NCBI GenBank assembly: GCA_003449615.1
Contig: DMHA01000226.1
Location: forward strand, 6,250-16,393
DNA from: Flavobacterium sp.
GTDB taxonomy: Bacteria > Bacteroidota > Bacteroidia > Flavobacteriales > Flavobacteriaceae
Direction of reading: 5' to 3'
Length of the DNA: 10,144 nt
Part shown: positions 7,301 through 10,144 of the stretch, one piece after another
Layout: every line of letters starts with the position of its first letter
Position numbering within the stretch: the first letter of the stretch is position 1
Notes under the pieces: model-generated
Seen by the model: only the letters and a program-made list of their open reading frames with translations
What the model was told of the DNA's origin: nothing
Database searches by the model: none
Translations under genes and position numbers: made by a program

Positions 7301-7563
7301 TAATCGACTTTATCGAAATCCGACTCAACGAAGGCGTTCCTTTGAAACAAGCCATTATCGAAGCAGGAGCAGTTAGAACCACACCGATTTTATTGACGAC
7401 AGGAGCGGTGGTTATTGGAGCTTCCATCATTTTGTTTGATCCAATTTTTCAAGGATTGGCTATTTCATTGGTGTTTGGAGCGGCAGTTTCTACGGTTTTG
7501 ACGTTGTTGGTCGTGCCAATTATCTATTACATCACGGAAAGAAAAAAATGGGAGAAAAATTAG
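4369..7563 (+). CDS. RND efflux permease (AcrB-like)
   Basis: The inner-membrane, proton-driven transporter of the tripartite pump. At 1064 residues it has the full length of the family. TM1 (about 12-33) is followed by IPREEEPQINVP, then the first porter loop. TM2-TM6 run from about 350 to 510, with the proton-relay pair D417-D418 in TM4 (VVGIVVDDSIIIAEN). TM7 lies near 546-565, then the second porter loop with PPGPP at 687-691. TM8-TM12 follow from about 903 to 1055. At the position of the AcrB TM lysine K940 there is R973 (GVMVRNSVLLIDF). The E-rich cytoplasmic stretch near 508-522 (EKEEQEHKHEEG) is polar and may be a contact site. The sequence fits the AcrB/multidrug side better than CusA-type metal pumps, but the substrate cannot be assigned. 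A TAG stop is followed at once by a CAGT repeat tract and then the PII-like gene. Confidence 0.95.
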   Translation: MQEGISGKIAHFFINSKLTILLMVALMIIGVYSSFLIPREEEPQINVPMADVMVGYPGASPTEVENRVAKPLEKIISNIKGVEHVHTMAMNGQAMLIVQFYVGQDVERSYVKLYDELAKHEDMFPKGVYKPMVKTRSIDDVPMLGLTLWSETQDDFQLRQIAEEVTSEIEKVKDVAITKEIGGSNRELKVILDKDKMAENGVDALGIMGMIQANNGSSQSGSFVQNDQEYLVTTGQFLSNVEDVENLVVGVNKNMPVYLKQVARVQDGPSTARSYVSFGYGKTNEKFKTAKSEYPAVTISIGKVKGADAMKISDKIIDKVEHLKKNLIPDDVHVEVTRNYGETASHKVGELLLHLGIAIIAVTILVILAMGWRGGLVVFFSVPLTFALTLFAYYLLGYTLNRITLFALVFVVGIVVDDSIIIAENMHRHFKMKRLPFKQAAIYAINEVGNPTILATFTVIAAILPMAFVSGMMGPYMSPMPIGASIAMLLSLFVALTVTPYLGYHLLQEKEEQEHKHEEGMETSWIYKVYNKLERPLLESNSKRRILLAVTVVLLFGSVLMFFTKSVVVKMLPFDNKNEFQVVIDMPEGTTLERTTAVTKEIAQYLSTKPEVVNYQNYIGTSAPITFNGLVRHYDMRGGSNMADIQVNLLHKEDRALQSHDIAKLMRPDIQKIAKKYGANVKIIEVPPGPPVLSTLVAEIYGPDYKEQIKVANQVKTILENTTDIVDIDWMVEDNQTEYKLEVDKEKAMLNGIAPQQVVGNLTYLLKEYPISNLYDENSNDNVGIVLSLDDKDKTSLQDIQSLKIKGSQGNMIPVSDLVKVVQDTLQKTIFRKDQKRVVYVTADMAGALESPVYAILGMNEKLTKMNVPKGYKVNELYMEQPTDESDFTVKWDGEWQITLEVFRDLGVAFLVVIVIIYMLIVGWFQNFKTPMVMMMAIPLSLIGIVFGHWLLSAYFTATSFIGMIALAGVMVRNSVLLIDFIEIRLNEGVPLKQAIIEAGAVRTTPILLTTGAVVIGASIILFDPIFQGLAISLVFGAAVSTVLTLLVVPIIYYITERKKWEKN

Positions 7564-7565
7564 TA

Positions 7566-7599
7566 TTCAGTGATCAGTTTTTCATTGTTCAGTAGCAGT
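7566..7599. repeat. Short CAGT repeat tract after permease stop
   Basis: Four CAGT copies lie at 7568-7571, 7575-7578, 7590-7593 and 7596-7599, starting 4 bp after the permease stop codon. The tract is a degenerate short-period repeat within the 78-bp gap, without terminator features. Confidence 0.5.
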
Positions 7600-7609
7600 G
7601 CAAACAACT

Positions 7610-7633
7610 TTAAACAAACTTAAACCTTTAAAC
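7610..7633 (+). repeat. TTAAAC repeats in PII-like gene leader
   Basis: Three TTAAAC copies start at 7610, 7620 and 7628 and run into an A-rich stretch ending at the ATG (7642). The leader resembles that of the permease gene (4330-4358), including the final AAACAAAAAA. A shared origin or a shared initiation context is possible. Confidence 0.5.
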
Positions 7634-7641
7634 AAAAAAAT

Positions 7642-7950
7642 ATGAAACTATTACTAATAACCGCAGTCAGAGAATTTGAAAAAGACATCAAACAAATTCT
7701 TAAAAAAGTTCAAGTAAAATCCTTTTCATACAAAGATGTAAAAGGATTTAAGGACAACTCAGAAGATGCTTTAGAAGCCAATTGGTTTGCTACCAATATG
7801 CAAGAAACAGAATCGGTTTTATTCTATGCCTTTGTCAAAGAAGATAAAGTAGATGGGCTTTTTGATATGGTTGCAGCATTTAATACCGAACAAGTTTCAA
7901 AATCGAACATTCACGTTGCAGTGCTGAACATCGAAAGATGCAGTAGCTAA
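7642..7950 (+). CDS. PII-like (GlnB-fold) small protein, RND-linked
   Basis: A 102-residue soluble protein with the strand-helix-strand pattern of the PII/GlnB fold. Strand 1 is MKLLLIT (1-7), helix 1 about 10-24, and strand 2 SFSYKDVKGF (27-36), ending in the VKGF-type turn seen in PII. The T-loop region is short (about 37-55). Strand 3 is ESVLFYAFV (57-65), helix 2 follows the KVDGLFDMV motif (69-77), and the last strand is IHVAVLNIER (90-99). The T-loop tyrosine context modified in GlnB is absent, so this is a divergent PII-like protein. Classical PII proteins sense 2-oxoglutarate and ATP/ADP; ligands here are unknown. A divergent PII group linked to RND or metal-efflux genes has been described (recollection). 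Its place directly after the permease gene suggests it regulates or senses for the pump. It is followed 26 bp later by the DUF2892 gene. Confidence 0.72.
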   Translation: MKLLLITAVREFEKDIKQILKKVQVKSFSYKDVKGFKDNSEDALEANWFATNMQETESVLFYAFVKEDKVDGLFDMVAAFNTEQVSKSNIHVAVLNIERCSS

Positions 7951-7976
7951 ATCAATTAATCTAAAATATAAAAAAC

Positions 7977-8162
7977 ATGAAAAACAGAATCGTTAGAGCC
8001 ATTGCAGGAACTTTTATCCTAATTAGCCTGCTTTTGGCAATTTATGTCAACCAAAATTGGTTGTGGTTTACGGCTTTTGTCGGAGCAAATTTGTTACAAT
8101 CTTCCATTACCAAATGGTGTTTGATGGACGATATTTTGACCAAACTAGGAGTGAAGGATTAA
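7977..8162 (+). CDS. DUF2892 (YgaP-type) two-helix membrane protein
   Basis: A 61-residue inner-membrane protein with a basic N-terminus (MKNRIVR), a first transmembrane helix about 7-24, the short turn NQNW, and a second helix about 28-46. It ends in a short soluble tail. The pattern NRIVRAIAGTFILISLLLA, then WLWFTAFVGANLLQSSIT and a conserved cysteine (C48), is that of DUF2892, also found as the membrane part of the YgaP rhodanese. The usual FCP near the cysteine is WCLM here. It lies 26 bp after the PII-like gene and is the last gene before the terminator, so it probably belongs to the efflux operon. Its biochemical role is unknown; an accessory role in the pump or in sulfur/thiol chemistry is conjecture. 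Confidence 0.82.
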   Translation: MKNRIVRAIAGTFILISLLLAIYVNQNWLWFTAFVGANLLQSSITKWCLMDDILTKLGVKD

Positions 8163-8176
8163 AATCCAATAAAAAT

Positions 8177-8216
8177 TTGGTAATACCCTCACAGTTGAGG
8201 GTTTTACTAACTTTTT
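8177..8216 (+). terminator. Intrinsic terminator of the efflux operon
   Basis: The core stem ACCCTCA (8185-8191) with TGAGGGT (8196-8202) closes a CAGT tetraloop. It is extended by TTGGTAA (8177-8183) pairing with TTACTAA (8204-8210) with one G-U pair. The run CTTTTT follows. It begins 14 bp after the DUF2892 stop, so it likely ends the operon. Confidence 0.8.
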
Positions 8217-8298
8217 ATTAGCTGGATGCAATTAATGTTAATTATAAAACAGAAATTTAAAAAATAGTGCTAATTTTAAACCTACAAAAATAGTACTC

Positions 8299-8347
8299 TG
8301 ATGGTGCTTCGATTTTTGAAAAAAGATTTTTTATTTTAATACCATCA
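8299..8347 (+). promoter_or_regulatory. Inverted repeat TGATGGT / ACCATCA in nagZ leader
   Basis: TGATGGT (8299-8305) and ACCATCA (8341-8347) pair exactly around a 35-base AT-rich loop that itself has A6/T6 arms (8319-8324, 8327-8332). It ends 20 bp before the nagZ ATG. It could be a leader hairpin or operator. No convincing TAnnTTTG promoter is seen in 8217-8367, which otherwise holds only AT-rich DNA. Confidence 0.35.
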
Positions 8348-8367
8348 AAGCTTAAATTTCTAAATCA

Positions 8368-9972
8368 ATGACATTAGAACAAAAAATTGGACAATTCTTT
8401 TTTCCAGCTGTTTTTATCAACGACATCGAAGAAAATATTCAAGAAATAGAACGTTTAATTAAGGACCATAACATTGGTGGTTTGACATTTTTTCATAGCC
8501 GAGCCAGTGCAGCGACCAACTATGAATCTAAGAGTGCAATTGAACACAACGATAACAGTTTTGAACGATTAAAAGAACTCATTACTCGTTTCCAAAAATG
8601 TGCCACTACACCACTATTGATGAGCATTGACGCCGAATGGGGATTGGCAATGCGGGTCGAAAACACACCTCAATATCCTTATGCTATTTCACTTGGTGCT
8701 TTGCCAGAACGATACGAATATTTGGCTTTTGAAGTTGGAAAACGAACAGGTTTAGATTTGAAAGCAGCGGGAATTCACTACAATTTGGCCCCTTTGGCAG
8801 ACATTAATAGCAACTCAAATAATCCCGTAATTGGTTACCGTTCCTTTGGACAAGACAAAGTAAGAGTTTCTAATTTTGCCCTTGAATATCTAAAAGGTCT
8901 CACAGAAGTAGGCATTTTGGGCTGTTTGAAACATTTTCCTGGACACGGAAACACCAGTGTCGATTCGCATTTGGGATTGCCCATTCTCGAAGAAACTTTG
9001 GAAGAATTGATGCAAAACGAATTGGTTCCTTTCATCAAAGGTATCCAAAACAATGTCGATTCGATTATGATTGGACATCTTGCCGTTCCCGCTTTGAATG
9101 ATGGAAAAAATACTTCGGCCACCTTATCAAAAAATGTAATAGAAAACCTTTTGCGAAAACAATTGGGCTTTGATGGCTTGGTTATTTCCGATGCTTTGAA
9201 TATGCATAGTGTTTCAAAATTATATGACAAAAAAGGACAACTCGAATGGGAAGCTTTCAATGCTGGAAATGACATATTGTGTTTTGCCGAAAATGTAGCC
9301 GAAGGGATTCAGGAAATTCTCAAAAATGCTTCAGCAGAAAGAGTGGAAGAGAGTTTCAATCGGTTGATGAAATACAAACAAAAAGCTGGGATTTTAGAAG
9401 GAAATTTTGCCCCCGAAGGCGAGTTTGATTTCGAGGCAACTTCTATTTTAAACCGTCTAATTGCAGATAAAAGTACCACCAAAATTAAAGACAACAACAA
9501 TAGTTTATATTTATTTGAAGCAAAAAATAATGACAAATTAGCCAAATTAAGTTTGTTTAAAAATACAGACAATATCTTTTTCAAATCATTAAATATCGTT
9601 CTTCCTTCGCTAATATTTGCTCTCGAAAATGGAGATGAAGATGCAATTGTACAAATGAAAGAAAAATTAAGTAATTTTGATACCATCCTAATTTCACTCT
9701 TTGTACCAAAAGCAAAACCGTGGAATAATTTTGATATAGAAGATTCTGTATTGAATTTTTTAGCAGAATTATTTTCTACTAAGAAATGTGTCTTATACGT
9801 TTTTGGAAATCCTTATGCTTTGCAAGTAATTCCAAATTTAAAATCTACCTTGGGAATTATCCACGTATATCAAGATTTTCGAGAATTTCAAGAAAGCGCT
9901 GCACGTCAATTGCTTCGAAATTCGAGATGCAGGGGAAGTTTACCTGTTGTTATTAATGGCTTAAATAAGTAA
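8368..9972 (+). CDS. nagZ: Cytoplasmic beta-N-acetylglucosaminidase, GH3 family (NagZ type)
   Basis: Removes the non-reducing GlcNAc from anhydro-muropeptides or GlcNAc-MurNAc during peptidoglycan recycling, by a retaining mechanism. The GH3 N-terminal barrel (about 1-340) shows substrate-binding IDAEWG (D88), the NagZ signature KHFPGHGNTSVDSH at 188-201 with the Asp-His general acid pair D199/H201, and the nucleophile D275 in ISDALNM. The rest (about 350-534) fits a weakly conserved C-terminal alpha/beta domain, as in the two-domain Bacillus enzyme rather than the single-domain E. coli one. The protein is 534 residues and has no signal peptide; an in-frame stop lies five codons upstream of the ATG, so no longer start is possible. 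It should act in the cytoplasm, upstream of MurQ, which is encoded at the other side of the efflux operon. It stands as its own unit after the terminator at 8177-8216. Confidence 0.9.
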   Translation: MTLEQKIGQFFFPAVFINDIEENIQEIERLIKDHNIGGLTFFHSRASAATNYESKSAIEHNDNSFERLKELITRFQKCATTPLLMSIDAEWGLAMRVENTPQYPYAISLGALPERYEYLAFEVGKRTGLDLKAAGIHYNLAPLADINSNSNNPVIGYRSFGQDKVRVSNFALEYLKGLTEVGILGCLKHFPGHGNTSVDSHLGLPILEETLEELMQNELVPFIKGIQNNVDSIMIGHLAVPALNDGKNTSATLSKNVIENLLRKQLGFDGLVISDALNMHSVSKLYDKKGQLEWEAFNAGNDILCFAENVAEGIQEILKNASAERVEESFNRLMKYKQKAGILEGNFAPEGEFDFEATSILNRLIADKSTTKIKDNNNSLYLFEAKNNDKLAKLSLFKNTDNIFFKSLNIVLPSLIFALENGDEDAIVQMKEKLSNFDTILISLFVPKAKPWNNFDIEDSVLNFLAELFSTKKCVLYVFGNPYALQVIPNLKSTLGIIHVYQDFREFQESAARQLLRNSRCRGSLPVVINGLNK

Positions 9973-9989
9973 ATACTATACGAAATTAA

Positions 9990-10015
9990 ATAGTTATAAT
10001 TATTAACTATAATTA
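9990..10015. terminator. Weak AT-rich hairpins after nagZ
   Basis: ATAGTTA (9990-9996) pairs with TAACTAT (10004-10010) around a 7-base loop. The loop TAATTAT (9997-10003) can instead pair with ATAATTA (10009-10015). The two hairpins are mutually exclusive. They lie 17 bp after the nagZ stop but have no T run and only one G-C pair, so termination is uncertain. Confidence 0.3.
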
Positions 10016-10063
10016 CATAAAAATATATAATTACTATTCAACTACAAAAATTTCCTTTTGAAT

Positions 10064-10071
10064 TATCTTTG
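10064..10071 (+). promoter_or_regulatory. Putative ahpC promoter, -7 element TATCTTTG
   Basis: The same TATCTTTG octamer as at the efflux promoter lies 39 bp upstream of the peroxiredoxin ATG. It fits the TAnnTTTG consensus, with a leader of about 30 bases. No clear -33 TTG/TTTG is seen at normal spacing. Confidence 0.6.
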
Positions 10072-10110
10072 CATCAGTAAAATAAAATATTAACTTTAAA
10101 AAATAAAAAA

Positions 10111-10144
10111 ATGTCATTAGTAGGAAAAAAATTCCCAAATATTA
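10111..10144 (+). CDS. Peroxiredoxin (AhpC/TSA family), 5' end only
   Basis: The window contains only the first 11 codons, MSLVGKKFPNI, and then ends. This is the characteristic start of Bacteroidota AhpC-type 2-Cys peroxiredoxins, which reduce peroxides in the cytoplasm. No catalytic cysteine is within the window, so the call rests on the N-terminal match. An A-rich leader and a TATCTTTG -7 element precede it. It appears to be a separate transcription unit from nagZ. Confidence 0.75.
   Translation, partial: MSLVGKKFPNI

Noticed and set aside
4369..7563. Permease as a CusA/CzcA-type heavy-metal exporter
   Set aside because: Nothing metal-specific such as paired methionine motifs was recognised, and the motifs seen fit a multidrug-type RND subfamily better; substrate left open.
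8835..9275. A 146-codon minus-strand frame opposite nagZ
   Set aside because: It covers the catalytic part of the GH3 domain in antisense, and nothing in its sequence suggests a protein family.

Overview
The window looks like chromosomal DNA of a Bacteroidota species, most likely a Flavobacterium or close relative. The DNA is AT-rich, leaders are A-rich without clear Shine-Dalgarno sites, promoters carry the Bacteroidota -7 element TAnnTTTG (TATCTTTG twice, TAAATTTG once), and the recognisable proteins (MurQ, the TolC/adaptor/RND set, cytoplasmic NagZ, an AhpC start) are of flavobacterial type. No rRNA, tRNA, CRISPR array, integrase or intact insertion sequence was found.

Layout. On the minus strand at the left edge is murQ (39-854), whose last codons run into a tandem heptamer repeat at 1-65. 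Upstream of it on the same strand is a DUF433 antitoxin (1007-1246). It is followed after 2 bp by a 29-codon remnant (915-1004) that resembles the start of a DUF5615 PIN-like toxin, so this looks like a decayed toxin-antitoxin pair. The 216-bp divergent gap at 1247-1462 holds a minus-strand -7 element, two palindromes and the TATCTTTG promoter of the plus-strand efflux operon.

The centre is a tripartite RND efflux operon in the order TolC-like outer-membrane protein (1463-2776), lipoprotein membrane-fusion adaptor (3011-4099) and RND permease (4369-7563). It continues into a small PII-like (ferredoxin-fold) protein (7642-7950) and a two-helix DUF2892 membrane protein (7977-8162), and ends at an intrinsic terminator near 8177-8216. 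No regulator gene lies next to it here, although a 14-bp palindrome just upstream of the promoter looks like a repressor site. The gap between adaptor and permease holds a striking 158-bp REP/MITE-like element built from four hairpins inside a long imperfect inverted repeat.

To the right are a cytoplasmic GH3 beta-N-acetylglucosaminidase of NagZ type (8368-9972) and the first 11 codons of a peroxiredoxin (10111 onward). NagZ and MurQ are two consecutive parts of peptidoglycan recycling in the cytoplasm, so the efflux operon sits between two cell-wall recycling genes.

A theme of the window is that murQ, tolC, the adaptor gene and the permease gene each run directly into a different short-repeat tract at or just after their stop codon.
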